64,000 nucleotides of DNA from Hyphomicrobiales bacterium. GTDB lineage: Bacteria; Pseudomonadota; Alphaproteobacteria; Rhizobiales; Beijerinckiaceae. Position numbers and translations under genes: made by a program. The notes beneath the pieces were generated by a model. That model worked only from the letters and a program-made list of their open reading frames with translations. It searched no databases and was not told where the DNA came from. The first letter of the stretch is position 1, and each line of letters starts with the position of its first letter. Below, in pieces: positions 1 to 8,698 of this stretch. Where the stretch lies: positions 248,001-312,000 of the forward strand of contig JAIXZO010000002.1 in the NCBI GenBank assembly GCA_027489535.1, given 5' to 3'.

Positions 1-248
1 TGAATTTGGAGCTGATGCGCATCACGCAGTCGGCCGGGATCACCTGCATCTTCGTGACGCACAACATTACGGAAGCCGTGTTCCTGTCGGACAAGGTGGT
101 GGTGATGACGCCGCGGCCGGGGGAGGTGTCCGGCGTGCTCGACATCGATCTGCCGCGTCCGCGCGAGATCGGCACGATGAAGGATCCGGCCTTCGCCGAC
201 CTGATCTTCGAGGTGCGAAGCCTGCTGGGGAGACACGTCCATGCGTGA
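1..248 (+). CDS. ABC transporter ATP-binding protein, C-terminal fragment (nitrate/sulfonate/taurine type)
   Basis: Only the last 80 or so residues are in the window; the frame is open to the left edge, so the start lies upstream. The segment CIFVTHNITEAVFLSDKVVVM holds the switch (H-loop) histidine and the typical region after Walker B of NitT/TauT-family ATPases. The Walker A and signature motifs are outside the window. The stop overlaps the ATG of the permease gene by 8 bases, which supports co-translation. The protein would energise import of a small anion or organic substrate through the downstream permease. The substrate cannot be told from these two genes because no binding protein is visible. 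Confidence 0.9.
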   Translation, partial: NLELMRITQSAGITCIFVTHNITEAVFLSDKVVVMTPRPGEVSGVLDIDLPRPREIGTMKDPAFADLIFEVRSLLGRHVHA

Positions 249-1110
249 CGCCGTCATCGACGCGAATGCGCCTTCACCCCGCCTCGACCCGGTCAAGGCG
301 GATGCGGCCAAGGCCGACGCCGCGGCGCGCGAGCTGCGCCGGCAACGCGAGCGGCGCACGGACTGGTATTACCGCATCGGGGCGATCTCGATCGGCGTGG
401 TCATCCTGCTGCTGTGGGAGGCGCTGCCCTATTTCGACCTCGTGAACCCGATCATCCTGCCGCCCTTCACCAAGGTGGCCTATGCGCTTTACACGCTGGT
501 GCAGCAGCCGTTCTTTCCGCGGCATCTGCTGATCACGCTCAACGAAATCGTCGTCGGCTTTCTCGTCGGAACCGGGTTGGGGCTGGGCGTGGGAATCGCG
601 CTGGCGGTGTGGCCGCCGGTGAAGCGGCTGATCTATCCCTATGTGGTCGGCTTCCAAGCGATCCCGAAGATCGTGTTCGCGCCGCTGTTCATCGCCTGGT
701 TCGGCTTCGACCAGATTTCCAAGATCGTGATGGCGGTGGTGATCGCGTTCTTCCCGGTGCTGATCAACACGATGGTGGGGCTGGAATCGGTGCCGGCGGA
801 TGCGCGCAAGCTGATGCGCTCGATGAAGGCCACGCCGTTGCAGCTTTTCTACAAGGTGTCGTTTCTGCACGCCTTGCCGATCATCTTCGCGGGCGTGCAG
901 GCGGCGTTCACCTTCGCGGTGATCGGGGCCATCGTGGGCGAATTCGTCGGCGCGAAGGAAGGGCTCGGCTATCTGCTGAACCTCTACAATTTCCAGCTTC
1001 GCATCGACCGCGCCTTCGCGGTGATCGTGATTTTGGCGGGCATCGGCGCGGCGGGGTTCTTCCTGCTGGAATGGGCCGACCGGAAGTTCATCTTCTGGCG
1101 AGAACGCTGA
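241..1110 (+). CDS. ABC transporter permease (NitT/TauT, SsuC-like)
   Basis: The 289-residue protein has a charged N-terminus of about 45 residues, then about six hydrophobic segments. A BPD_transp_1 EAA-like loop occurs near residues 180-205 (VGLESVPADARKLMRSMKAT), where the permease contacts the ATPase. The length is normal for the family. The start ATG overlaps the end of the ATPase gene, so the two form an operon. This is the inner-membrane channel of an importer, probably of the sulfonate/nitrate/thiamine-precursor class. The substrate is not determinable here. A good intrinsic terminator follows at 1160-1189. Confidence 0.9.
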   Translation: MRDAVIDANAPSPRLDPVKADAAKADAAARELRRQRERRTDWYYRIGAISIGVVILLLWEALPYFDLVNPIILPPFTKVAYALYTLVQQPFFPRHLLITLNEIVVGFLVGTGLGLGVGIALAVWPPVKRLIYPYVVGFQAIPKIVFAPLFIAWFGFDQISKIVMAVVIAFFPVLINTMVGLESVPADARKLMRSMKATPLQLFYKVSFLHALPIIFAGVQAAFTFAVIGAIVGEFVGAKEGLGYLLNLYNFQLRIDRAFAVIVILAGIGAAGFFLLEWADRKFIFWRER

Positions 1111-1159
1111 AAGCTAGGGCGGCCGGGAACGGTCGTTCGGTTCGATGCATTTCGACGAC

Positions 1160-1189
1160 GGGGCGGTCGGGAACGGCCGCCCCCTTTTT
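1160..1189 (+). terminator. Intrinsic terminator of the ABC importer operon
   Basis: A 7-bp stem, GGGGCGG (1160-1166) and CCGCCCC (1177-1183), can be extended by inner CG pairs across the loop. It is followed by C and five T. It lies 50 bases after the permease stop, where transcription of the importer operon would be expected to end. Confidence 0.75.
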
Positions 1190-1289
1190 GCGCACGGTGA
1201 AGCCCGCTCTCCTTTTTGACGGGGCCGACGGGCTGAACCGATGTCTTCGACGCACGTTGCCGCCCATCGATCTCGGGCGGGGGCGGGCC

Positions 1290-1625
1290 ATGCGGATGTC
1301 CGGAGGAGTGCGGAATGCGGGGAGGGTTTGGGCGGTTCTGGCCTTGGCGGCACTTTTTTGGGCGGATCTTTCGGCCCCGCCGGCCGTCTCGCATTCGTTC
1401 TACGATCGCGAATGCTGTTCCGACCGGGATTGCGAGCCGCTGGACGAGGGATCGGTGAAGGTGACGCCCGGCGGCTATCGTCTGCCCAACGGGCAGGTCA
1501 TCGCCTTTGCCGATGCGCGATGGTCTCCCGACGGGCGCTATCACTGGTGCCGCGCCTCGCCCGACCGGCCCGTGATCCGCGCCGGCGGCAAGGCGTGCCT
1601 TTGGGTGCCGGTGCCGGCGCTGTGA
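1290..1625 (+). CDS. Small exported cysteine-containing protein, unknown function
   Basis: The 111-residue protein begins with a basic start and a hydrophobic stretch (VWAVLALAALFWADLSAPPA) that reads as a signal peptide ending near residue 34. The mature part has five cysteines (ECCSDRDCEP, HWC, KAC), suggesting disulfides in the periplasm. I do not recognise a named domain. The ATG at 1290 was chosen because it gives a complete signal peptide; the ATG at 1296 is also possible. The gene stands alone between a terminator and a repeat region. Confidence 0.65.
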   Translation: MRMSGGVRNAGRVWAVLALAALFWADLSAPPAVSHSFYDRECCSDRDCEPLDEGSVKVTPGGYRLPNGQVIAFADARWSPDGRYHWCRASPDRPVIRAGGKACLWVPVPAL

Positions 1626-1668
1626 GGATGCCGGGTGGTGGGGGGAGATAGGGCGGCCGGGTGGTTCG

Positions 1669-1712
1669 ATGGTTCGAGACGGCGCTTTGCGCCTCCTCAC
1701 CAAAGGTGGTGT
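1669..1712 (+). repeat. Extragenic repeat, family B
   Basis: The unit reads ATGGTTCGAGACGGCGCT, then GCGCCTCCTCACC. The same unit occurs at about 2555-2595, and inverted at 2489-2532. It lies outside genes. Repeats of this form are common between genes in Hyphomicrobiales genomes (from general knowledge). Confidence 0.6.
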
Positions 1713-1743
1713 AGCGACGTGAGGTTTTCCGAGGAGCTGCGCG

Positions 1744-1841
1744 TGTCATCCCGGGCGGCGCGAGCCGGCCCGGGACCTAGACTTGCGGACGTCGTGGAAC
1801 AAGTCTGGGTCCCGGGTTCGCTTCGCGCCCCGGGATGACAC
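1744..1841. repeat. Extragenic palindromic repeat, family A, copy 1
   Basis: The element begins TGTCATCCCGGG and ends CCCGGGATGACAC, so its ends are inverted repeats. The two end hairpins flank a central segment GACGTCGTGGAACAAGT. In copy 2 (2631-2728) this central segment is present as its reverse complement, so the two copies face opposite ways. Confidence 0.8.
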
Positions 1842-1880
1842 TATGGGGTTCGCGGCAGACCCGATCAGCCCCGGACCCGA

Positions 1881-2402
1881 TCAGTCGCATACGCGGACCT
1901 TGCGGCGGGCGACGACGTCGCCGAATTCGTTGAGCACGCGCTGCCGTTCGATATGGCAGGTCTGGACGTAGCGCTGCTCGACATAGACCGGGGCGCTTTC
2001 GACATAGACGGGGCGGCCCGAATAGGGCCGTCCGTAGTTCGGCGAATAGGCCGGGGCGTAGCCGCCGCCGTAGCCGTAGCTTCCGGAGTTGCCGTAGGTG
2101 GTGCCGTAGGCGGAGCCGCCATAGGTGGAGCCGTAGCCGCCGCCGTAGGATGAGCCGTAGCTCGAGCCGTAATTGCCGCCGTCATACACCCCGTAGCCGC
2201 TGCCGTAAGACGGCGCGGCCTGCGCCTGACTGCCGGCGATGACGCCGCCGATGATCGCGCCGGCCGCGAGCCCGCCGATCAGCGCGGCGTTGCGGCCCTT
2301 CTTGGCCTCCGCCGGAGACACGCCCGACGCCATCACGCCGGCGACGGCGAGAGCGGCGAGAGCGAGGGATGCGGATTTGCGAAAGGCGGTCATGACGGTC
2401 AA
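1881..2402 (-). CDS. Exported Gly/Tyr/Ser-rich glycine-zipper protein
   Basis: The 173-residue protein has a signal peptide ending near the VSPAEAKK segment. A glycine-zipper-like hydrophobic stretch follows ([18 protein letters not shown], about residues 41-58). A low-complexity Tyr-Gly-Ser region with GSSYG-type repeats then spans about residues 68-120, and the C-terminal part is more ordered with two cysteines (QTCHIERQR and RVCD). Such proteins are often envelope-associated, but no enzymatic role is suggested. The start could be 2402 or the in-frame ATG at 2393. Repeats lie on both sides. Confidence 0.7.
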   Translation of the reverse strand: MTVMTAFRKSASLALAALAVAGVMASGVSPAEAKKGRNAALIGGLAAGAIIGGVIAGSQAQAAPSYGSGYGVYDGGNYGSSYGSSYGGGYGSTYGGSAYGTTYGNSGSYGYGGGYAPAYSPNYGRPYSGRPVYVESAPVYVEQRYVQTCHIERQRVLNEFGDVVARRKVRVCD

Positions 2403-2488
2403 CCCCGATGAGGATCTCGTTGCGATGGCGCGGTTCTAGCCGGCCGCGGCTGAACGCAGTCTGAACGGTTTGGGGGAGCCTTTTCCGA

Positions 2489-2595
2489 CCCTCATGGTGA
2501 GGAGGCCTGCGGAGCGGGGCGTCTCGAACCATCGTCGGCGCGGGGGGGTGGTTTGATGGTTCGAGACGGCGCTGCGCGCCTCCTCACCATGAGGG
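2489..2595. repeat. Two inverted family-B repeats forming a long palindrome
   Basis: The left arm (2489-2532) reads CCCTCATGGTGAGGAGGC and ends GTCTCGAACCAT. The right arm (about 2555-2595) reads ATGGTTCGAGACGGCGCTG and ends CCTCCTCACCATGAGGG. The arms are inverted copies separated by about 22 bases. A single copy is at 1669-1712. Confidence 0.7.
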
Positions 2596-2630
2596 GTTGC
2601 GGGGGGCGGGCTCGGGGGTCTTCCGTCGCG

Positions 2631-2728
2631 TGTCATCCCGGGTCGCGAAGCGAGCCCGGGACCCGGACTTGTTCCACGACGTCGGCCAGTCTGGGTCCCG
2701 GGTCGGCTTGCGCCGCCCGGGATGACAC
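2631..2728. repeat. Extragenic palindromic repeat, family A, copy 2
   Basis: The element begins TGTCATCCCGGGTCGCGAAG and ends GCCCGGGATGACACTT. It contains ACTTGTTCCACGACGTC, the reverse complement of the centre of copy 1. Related half-elements lie at 6493-6603. Confidence 0.8.
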
Positions 2729-2921
2729 TTAGGGGTGCACGCGGGTGCGCGGCCCCTCGCTCCCTTGACGCTGCGGACGGCCCGGAGCATGGTGCGGCGC
2801 ATGACGAACACCCGGACCATCTGCGGGATTATTTGCAGCTAACGACATCGTTGGCCGGCTTCGTCATTTGTCCGAACATGGATCAAGCGGAAAGCCGGCC
2901 GGCGACAACGGCGGACGACGC
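2729..2921. other. Leader region upstream of cysS
   Basis: This 193-base stretch completes the 519-base gap between the minus-strand glycine-zipper gene and cysS. Apart from the repeats listed separately I see no convincing gene. A cysS promoter should lie here, but no strong -35/-10 pair is obvious. An in-frame TTG at 2868 could extend CysS by 18 residues, but the ATG at 2922 fits the family start better. Confidence 0.5.
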
Positions 2922-4562
2922 ATGACTCGAGGTACGACCCTTCGGCTCTACAACACGCTGACGCGGACCAAGGACACGTTCGAGCCCATCGATGCGGCGG
3001 ACGTGCGGATGTATGTCTGCGGGCCGACGGTTTACGACTATGCCCATATCGGCAATGCGCGCCCGGTGATCGTGTTCGACGTGCTGTTTCGGCTGCTGCG
3101 GCACCTCTACGGGGCCGATCATGTGCGCTATGTGCGCAACATCACGGACGTCGACGACAAGATCAACGACCGGGCGGCGCGCGATTTTCCCGACCTGCCG
3201 TTGAACGACGCCATCCGCCGTGTGACCGAGAGCACCGCCGCGCAATTCCATGCCGACGTGAAGGCGCTCGGCTGCCTGCCGCCGACCGTAGAGCCGCGCG
3301 CGACCGAGCACATCGCCAAAATGCGCGAGATGATCGAACTGCTGAAGGAGCGCGGTTTTGCCTATGAGGCCGAGGGGCACGTGCTGTTCTCGCCGGCCGC
3401 TATGAATGCCGCGAACGGGGCGCTGCCGCGCTATGGCGCGCTCGCCAATCGCTCGCTCGACGAGATGATCGCCGGGGCGCGGGTAGACGTGGCGCCCTAC
3501 AAGAAGGACGCGACCGATTTCGTGCTGTGGAAGCCCTCGAAGGAGGGCGAACCCGGCTGGCCTTCGCCCTGCGGCATCGCCGGTTTGGGGCGTCCCGGAT
3601 GGCATATCGAATGCTCGGCGATGAGCTGGGCTCATTTCGGCGAGGTGTTCGACATCCACGGCGGCGGCATCGATCTGGTGTTCCCGCATCACGAGAACGA
3701 ACTCGCCCAATCCACCTGTGCGTTCGGACAGGGCGTGATGGCGAATGTTTGGATGCACAACGGATTTTTGCAGGTCGAAGGACAGAAGATGTCCAAGAGC
3801 TTGGGGAATTTCGTGACGATCCGGGAGCTGTTGACGGGTTGGAAAGGGCGGGCGTTTTCCGGATCCGCTCTTCGCTTGTCTATGCTCCAAAGCCATTACC
3901 GCCAACCGATCGATTGGACGCAAGACCGACTCCAATCGGCTCAGGCCGAGATTGAGAACTGGGCGGTCGAGATCGCCGGTTACCAGAAGTCCGGGTGGCC
4001 ATCGGTTTCAGTGCAGGAAGCCGTCGAACCGCTCGTGTACGCATTGTCGGACGATCTGAATACGCCTGCTGCGCTTGCGCGGATGCGATCCGATTTTGCA
4101 GACGCCGGTACGCTTCGGGCACTGCGTGTGCGCAAGCTCGCGCTTCAGTTGGAGTGGCTCGGCATTCTCGACGAGCGACAAGCAAATATATACGGTTCCT
4201 CTCTGGGCGGCTGGAACCTCCAAGCCCTTGATCTTGCGAAGAACAAGGACCTGATCGATACGGCGCAAGTCGCGATGTGCAATCAGGACGAAGTGCTTTT
4301 CAAACTTGTCCAAGAGGGTCTTCAGGAACGCGGAATCGAAGCTGCGGCGCGTGACGGGAAATTTCTGACCCTGAGCAAAGCGGAAGAGGGCGACGACCGT
4401 GTCGCGTCTTTGATCACCGCGCGCCTCGAAGCCCGCCGATCCAAGAATTTCGCCGAATCCGACCGGATTCGGGATGAACTCGCGGCCATGGGCATCCTGC
4501 TCAAGGACGCAAAGGACCCCGTGACGGGCGAGCCCGTCACCACATGGGACGTGAAGCGATGA
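2922..4562 (+). CDS. cysS: Cysteine-tRNA ligase
   Basis: The enzyme charges tRNA-Cys with cysteine in the cytoplasm. The 546-residue protein has the class I signature as AHIGNARP after [11 protein letters not shown], the zinc-site segments IECSAMSW and [11 protein letters not shown], and QKMSKSLGN as the KMSKS loop. The ATG at 2922 gives a normal N-terminus ([14 protein letters not shown]). It is longer than the roughly 460 residues of the E. coli enzyme; the excess lies in the C-terminal part after KMSKS. The DNA from about 3840 to 4390 is lower in G+C than its surroundings (about 54 percent by hand count over 4141-4380, against 62-67 percent in lines 3121-3240). The last 60 residues resemble the next gene. 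The stop overlaps the next start as ATGA. Confidence 0.95.
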   Translation: MTRGTTLRLYNTLTRTKDTFEPIDAADVRMYVCGPTVYDYAHIGNARPVIVFDVLFRLLRHLYGADHVRYVRNITDVDDKINDRAARDFPDLPLNDAIRRVTESTAAQFHADVKALGCLPPTVEPRATEHIAKMREMIELLKERGFAYEAEGHVLFSPAAMNAANGALPRYGALANRSLDEMIAGARVDVAPYKKDATDFVLWKPSKEGEPGWPSPCGIAGLGRPGWHIECSAMSWAHFGEVFDIHGGGIDLVFPHHENELAQSTCAFGQGVMANVWMHNGFLQVEGQKMSKSLGNFVTIRELLTGWKGRAFSGSALRLSMLQSHYRQPIDWTQDRLQSAQAEIENWAVEIAGYQKSGWPSVSVQEAVEPLVYALSDDLNTPAALARMRSDFADAGTLRALRVRKLALQLEWLGILDERQANIYGSSLGGWNLQALDLAKNKDLIDTAQVAMCNQDEVLFKLVQEGLQERGIEAAARDGKFLTLSKAEEGDDRVASLITARLEARRSKNFAESDRIRDELAAMGILLKDAKDPVTGEPVTTWDVKR

Positions 4563-4804
4563 CCGACGACACCGAACTCAAGGCCAAGATCGAAGCGCTG
4601 ATCGCCGCGCGCATCGCCGCGCGCACGGCCAAGGATTTTGCGGAATCCGACCGGCTGCGGGCCGAAATCGTCGGGCTGGGCGCGACCATCATGGACGCCA
4701 AGGACCCGATCACCGGCGAACTCTCCACCGTGTGGGAGATCCGGAAGCCCAAGCCTACGCTGTCGACTTCGCAGGCCTTGCCGCCGAAGGACGCCGAGGC
4801 CTAA
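4559..4804 (+). CDS. Free-standing copy of the CysS C-terminal tail
   Basis: The 81-residue protein aligns with the end of the upstream Cys[21 protein letters not shown] matches [20 protein letters not shown]. Next, [17 protein letters not shown] matches [18 protein letters not shown]. It contains nothing else, so it has no catalytic domain. Its ATG overlaps the cysS stop (ATGA), implying translational coupling. In CysS this segment belongs to the C-terminal tRNA-binding region. It may be a tandem duplication, or the original cysS tail left after the upstream C-terminal part was replaced. Whether it is a working protein is unknown. Confidence 0.7.
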   Translation: MTDDTELKAKIEALIAARIAARTAKDFAESDRLRAEIVGLGATIMDAKDPITGELSTVWEIRKPKPTLSTSQALPPKDAEA

Positions 4805-4845
4805 CGCCGGCGCATTCCCGCATCGCCTCATCCGGACCGCTTGTC

Positions 4846-6444
4846 ATGACCGCCCGCGAACGCCTTTATCTCTTCGACACCACGCTGCGCGACGGCGCGC
4901 AGACGACGGGCGTGGATTTTTCCGTCGAGGACAAGGCGCGGATCGCGGCCATGCTGGACGGGATCGGCATCGATTACGTGGAAGGCGGGTATCCGGGTGC
5001 GAACCCGCTCGATACCGAATTCTTCGCGCAGAAGCGCACGAAGCGCGCGACCTTCACGGCCTTCGGCATGACCAAGCGGGCGGGGCGCTCGGCCGCGAAC
5101 GACCCCGGGATCGCGGCGCTGCTGGAGGCGAAGGCCGACGCGATCTGCTTCGTGGCGAAGAGCTGGGACTACCACGTGCATGTCGCGCTGGGCTGCACGC
5201 TCGAGGAAAATCTCGAAGGCATCGCCGACTCGATCCGCACCGCGGTGGCGGCGGGCCGGGAGGCGATGCTCGATTGCGAGCATTTCTTCGACGGCTACAA
5301 GGCGAACCCCGATTATGCGCTGGCCTGCGCGCGGACGGCGTTCGAGGCGGGCGCGCGGTGGGTGGTGTTGTGCGACACCAACGGCGGCACGCTGCCGCAC
5401 GAGATCGAGGCGATCACCGCGGCGGCCGCGGCCGTGGTGCCAGGCGCGCATCTCGGCATCCACGCCCATGACGACACCGGCAATGCGGTGGCCAATTCGC
5501 TGGCCGCGGTGCGCGCCGGCGCGCGGCAGATCCAAGGCACGCTCAACGGACTGGGCGAACGCTGCGGCAATGCCGACCTCGTGACGCTGATCCCCACGCT
5601 GAAGCTGAAGCCATATTACGTCGATGCGGTCGAAATCGGCGTCGACGACAAGGCCATGGGCGAGCTGACGCATGTGTCGCGCGCGCTCGACGAGCTGCTG
5701 AACCGCGCGCCGAACCGCCACGCTCCCTATGTCGGCGCGTCGGCCTTTGCGACCAAGGCCGGCATCCATGCGTCGGCGGTGGTGAAGGACCCGAAGACCT
5801 ACGAGCATGTCGCGCCGGAAAAAGTGGGCAATCGGCGGCTGTTGCTGGTGTCCGATCAGGCGGGGAAATCGAACGTTCTGGCGGAATTGGAGCGCCTCGG
5901 CATCGAGATCCACAAGGACGATCCGCGCGTGGCGCGCGTGCTCGACGAGGTGAAGGAGCGCGAGGCGGAAGGTTATGCCTATGAGGGCGCCGACGCCTCG
6001 TTCTTCCTGCTGGCGAAGCGCGTCATGGGCGAAGTGCCGGAATTCTTCACCGTGGAGCGCTTCAAGGTGAACGTCGAGCGCCGCTGGAACGCCGTGGGCG
6101 AATTGGTGACGGTGGCGGAAGCCATCGCCAAGGTGCGCGTGGGCGGCGAGGTGATGATCTCGGCGGCGGAAGGCAACGGCCCCGTCAACGCGCTCGACGT
6201 GGCACTGCGCAAGGACCTCGGCAAATATCAGCACTTCATCGAAGGGCTGGAGCTGGTGGACTATAAGGTGCGCATCTTCAAGGGCGGCTCGGACGCCGTC
6301 ACGCGCGTGCTGATCGAATCCGGCGACGAAACCGGCGACCGCTGGACCACCGTGGGCGTCTCCGCCAACATTATCGACGCCTCGTTTCAGGCGCTGATCG
6401 ACTCGATCACCTACAAGCTCGTGAAGGCCGGGGCGCGGGTTTAG
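4846..6444 (+). CDS. cimA: Citramalate synthase
   Basis: The 532-residue enzyme belongs to the HMGL-like acyltransferase family. It would condense pyruvate with acetyl-CoA to (R)-citramalate, the first step of the pyruvate route to isoleucine. Near the N-terminus LFDTTLRDGAQTTGVDFS holds the catalytic Arg and metal-binding Asp. HAHDDTGNAVANSLAAVRAG and GTLNGLGERCGNADL are the metal-binding HxH-type and GxGERxGNA motifs. The C-terminal 130 residues match the LeuA-type regulatory domain. The length fits the CimA branch rather than LeuA or homocitrate synthase, although those relatives cannot be excluded without a tree. The ATG at 4846 begins directly at MTARERLYLFDTT. Confidence 0.88.
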   Translation: MTARERLYLFDTTLRDGAQTTGVDFSVEDKARIAAMLDGIGIDYVEGGYPGANPLDTEFFAQKRTKRATFTAFGMTKRAGRSAANDPGIAALLEAKADAICFVAKSWDYHVHVALGCTLEENLEGIADSIRTAVAAGREAMLDCEHFFDGYKANPDYALACARTAFEAGARWVVLCDTNGGTLPHEIEAITAAAAAVVPGAHLGIHAHDDTGNAVANSLAAVRAGARQIQGTLNGLGERCGNADLVTLIPTLKLKPYYVDAVEIGVDDKAMGELTHVSRALDELLNRAPNRHAPYVGASAFATKAGIHASAVVKDPKTYEHVAPEKVGNRRLLLVSDQAGKSNVLAELERLGIEIHKDDPRVARVLDEVKEREAEGYAYEGADASFFLLAKRVMGEVPEFFTVERFKVNVERRWNAVGELVTVAEAIAKVRVGGEVMISAAEGNGPVNALDVALRKDLGKYQHFIEGLELVDYKVRIFKGGSDAVTRVLIESGDETGDRWTTVGVSANIIDASFQALIDSITYKLVKAGARV

Positions 6445-6492
6445 GCGCTTTCAGATTTTGTTTGCAGAATTGCTGGTGCCCGGCGCCGGAGA

Positions 6493-6603
6493 GTCCGGGT
6501 CCCGGCTCTGCGCTCCGGCCGGGATGACAGAAGAGGGTGGCGGCGGTCGGGCATGTCATCCCGGGCGCGAAGCGACCCGGGACCCAGGTTTCGGACGTCC
6601 GCG
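6493..6603. repeat. Family-A palindromic half-elements
   Basis: Two hairpin units are inverted with respect to each other. The first (6493-6529) reads GTCCGGGTCCCGG and ends CCGGGATGACA. The second (6554-about 6603) reads TGTCATCCCGGGCGCGAAGC, then ACCCGGGACCC. They match the end arms of the copies at 1744 and 2631 without the shared central segment. They lie between two convergent genes and could act as a bidirectional terminator. Confidence 0.75.
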
Positions 6604-7203
6604 TTACATCCGCTCGCCGAGCACGGCTTGGCCTTCGGCGAGGCCGAAGCGGCGAGCGACGGACAAGAGCATGGGGACGACGTCTTCGGGCTTTTCGCTC
6701 ACCAGATATTTGATTTCGAGGCCCGGGCGGATGAAGCCGGTCTCGCGCATGTGTTCGAGCAGCACGAGAAGAGGCTTCCAGAAGTTCTTGGTGTTGAGCA
6801 TCAATATGGGTTTGGTGTGCTGCCCCAGCTGAGCCCATGTCATCTGTTCGACGAGTTCTTCGAGCGTGCCGATGCCGCCCGGCATGGCGACGAAGGCGTC
6901 GGCCTTTTCGAACATCAGGCGCTTGCGGGTGTGCATGTCGGGGACCACGATCGTCTCCTGCGCGTCGGGCAGCATCAGCTCGCGGGCCTTCAGGAATTCG
7001 GGGATGATGCCGGAGACTTCGCCGCCGTTGTCGAGCACGGCGCGGGCCACGATGCCCATCAGCCCGACATTGCCGCCGCCGTAGACGAGGCGGATGCCCG
7101 CTTGCGCCATCGATTTGCCGAGAGCCTCGGCAGCCTCCGCAAAGGCGGGATCCGAACCCGCACCGGAACCGCAATAAACGCAGATCGATCGAATATCCTT
7201 CAT
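6604..7203 (-). CDS. LOG family protein (TIGR00730-type nucleotide phosphoribohydrolase)
   Basis: The 199-residue cytosolic protein has the full LOG signature: ICVYCGSGAGSDP at the N-terminus, RLVYGGGNVGLMG, and PGGIGTLEELVEQMTWAQLG (the PGGxGTxxE active site). Family members cleave nucleoside 5'-monophosphates, including cytokinin ribotides, releasing the free base. Some were long annotated as lysine decarboxylases, which this motif argues against. It is a single gene converging on cimA. Confidence 0.9.
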   Translation of the reverse strand: MKDIRSICVYCGSGAGSDPAFAEAAEALGKSMAQAGIRLVYGGGNVGLMGIVARAVLDNGGEVSGIIPEFLKARELMLPDAQETIVVPDMHTRKRLMFEKADAFVAMPGGIGTLEELVEQMTWAQLGQHTKPILMLNTKNFWKPLLVLLEHMRETGFIRPGLEIKYLVSEKPEDVVPMLLSVARRFGLAEGQAVLGERM

Positions 7204-7365
7204 CGGCCGAAGTTTCGCATCGGGGCTTCGGCGCGGTCAACCTGAAGCGCTGCGGGACGGCGTCGCAGGGGGCAGCAGGGCGTTCGCTTGGCGAAGCGGG
7301 GCGCAACCCGCTAAGGTTGCCGTGTCCCGCGATGCGGAGCGGGACGCGATTCGAGGTAGCGTTCC

Positions 7366-8616
7366 ATGTCCCGTGTCCTTCGGCTGGTGATGTTCGTCCT
7401 CGTGCCGGCGGCGTTGCTGTTCGCGGCGGTCCGCCATTTCGGATTCCCGGACGGCGCGGAGCCGCCGGTGCAGGTCGCGACCGCGCCGGCCGAGCCCGTC
7501 AAACCCGAGCCCCCGAAAACCGAACCCGCCAAAACCGAGCCGATCAAGCCGGCGGATGCACCCGCGCAGGCTGCGGCGGCTCCCGCGCGGCCGGGGCCTT
7601 CTCAGCTTTCCCCCGAACCTTCCGGCCCGGCGGCGACGCTCGTGCCGCCCGCGCCCCCTCCGGTTGCGTCCCCGCCGGCCGTTCCCCCCGCTTCGACCGG
7701 CAAGGGATTGCCGAGCTTCGATCTGGTGCGCGTGGAGCCCGACGGTTCGCTGGTGGTGGCGGGCAGGGCGGAGCCCGACACGAGCGTCGCGCTGCTGCGC
7801 AACGGCGAGCCGTGGGACAAGGTCAATTCCGGTGCGGGCGGCCAATTCGCCATGACGCCGAAGGCGCTGCCGCCCGGCACGCATGAATTGTCGCTGGTGC
7901 TGACCCATCGCGACGGACGCATGGAGACCTCCGAGCAGATCGTGACGGTGGACGTCGCGCCCGGGCGTTCGAGCGACGTGGTGGTGGCGCTGGTCGCTCC
8001 CAATCAGCCGACGCGCGTGCTCAGCCCCCGCAGCGAGGGCAAGCCTGCCCCGGCGGTCGGGATGACCTCGAAGGACGGCAAGACGAATGCCGGAACCGAG
8101 CCCCCCGCCGGCGACAGGCAGGGCGTGGAAGTCGGCGTGGTGGAGCAGGAGGTCGGGGGTACGTTCTACGCCGCCGGAACCGCCGCACCCGGCGCGACGG
8201 TGCGGCTCTACGTCAATGACAGCTATCTGGCGACGGCGACTGCGGGACCGGACGGCAAATGGTCGTTCTCGGTGGGCAAGGGCCTGACCGAGGGCAATTA
8301 CCGGGTGCGGCTGGACGAGGTGCGCGGCACGGACGGCAAGGTGCTGTCGCGCGCCGAAGTGCCGTTCGACTTCGCCTCGCGCCCGCCGCTCGCCGGATCG
8401 GTGGCGAAGGGCGGCGATCCGTCGACCGTCGTCGTGCCCGAAGTGAAGACGACGACCGTGGCGCGGGGCGACAGCCTGTGGCGCATCAGCCAGCGCATCT
8501 ACGGCAACGGCCGCCGCTACATCGTGATCCACCGCGCCAATACCGAGCAGATCAGGAACCCGGACATGATCTATCCGGGCCAGGTGTTCGTGGTGCCGGC
8601 CGAGAAGACGCAGTAG
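7366..8616 (+). CDS. Membrane-anchored LysM peptidoglycan-binding protein
   Basis: The 416-residue protein has an N-terminal membrane segment (LVMFVLVPAALLFAAV, about residues 5-20). A Pro/Glu/Lys-rich linker with EPPKTEPAKTEPIKP repeats follows to about residue 110. Two Ig-like regions follow (about 115-205 and 255-345). One LysM domain is at the C-terminus (RGDSLWRISQRIYGNGRRYI, ending IYPGQVFVVP). The anchor plus extended linker places LysM in the periplasm on peptidoglycan. This arrangement is common in alphaproteobacteria. The precise role is unknown. Confidence 0.85.
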   Translation: MSRVLRLVMFVLVPAALLFAAVRHFGFPDGAEPPVQVATAPAEPVKPEPPKTEPAKTEPIKPADAPAQAAAAPARPGPSQLSPEPSGPAATLVPPAPPPVASPPAVPPASTGKGLPSFDLVRVEPDGSLVVAGRAEPDTSVALLRNGEPWDKVNSGAGGQFAMTPKALPPGTHELSLVLTHRDGRMETSEQIVTVDVAPGRSSDVVVALVAPNQPTRVLSPRSEGKPAPAVGMTSKDGKTNAGTEPPAGDRQGVEVGVVEQEVGGTFYAAGTAAPGATVRLYVNDSYLATATAGPDGKWSFSVGKGLTEGNYRVRLDEVRGTDGKVLSRAEVPFDFASRPPLAGSVAKGGDPSTVVVPEVKTTTVARGDSLWRISQRIYGNGRRYIVIHRANTEQIRNPDMIYPGQVFVVPAEKTQ

Positions 8617-8698
8617 TCGGGCGCCTCCCCGCGCGCATTCTCCGCCCGGGACGCCGTTATGCGCGTCGCCGGGTGTGATCGGGGCGCGAGGGGCTTAT

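Larger units (their letters stand above)
1626..1880. other. Intergenic region between two small exported-protein genes, carrying two repeats
   Basis: This gap lies between a plus-strand and a minus-strand gene that converge. It holds one family-B repeat (about 1669-1712) and one full family-A palindromic repeat (1744-1841), listed separately. I see no gene in it. Confidence 0.6.

Noticed and set aside
6604-7203. Lysine decarboxylase
   Set aside because: The PGGxGTxxE motif and length define the LOG family; no PLP-enzyme features are present.
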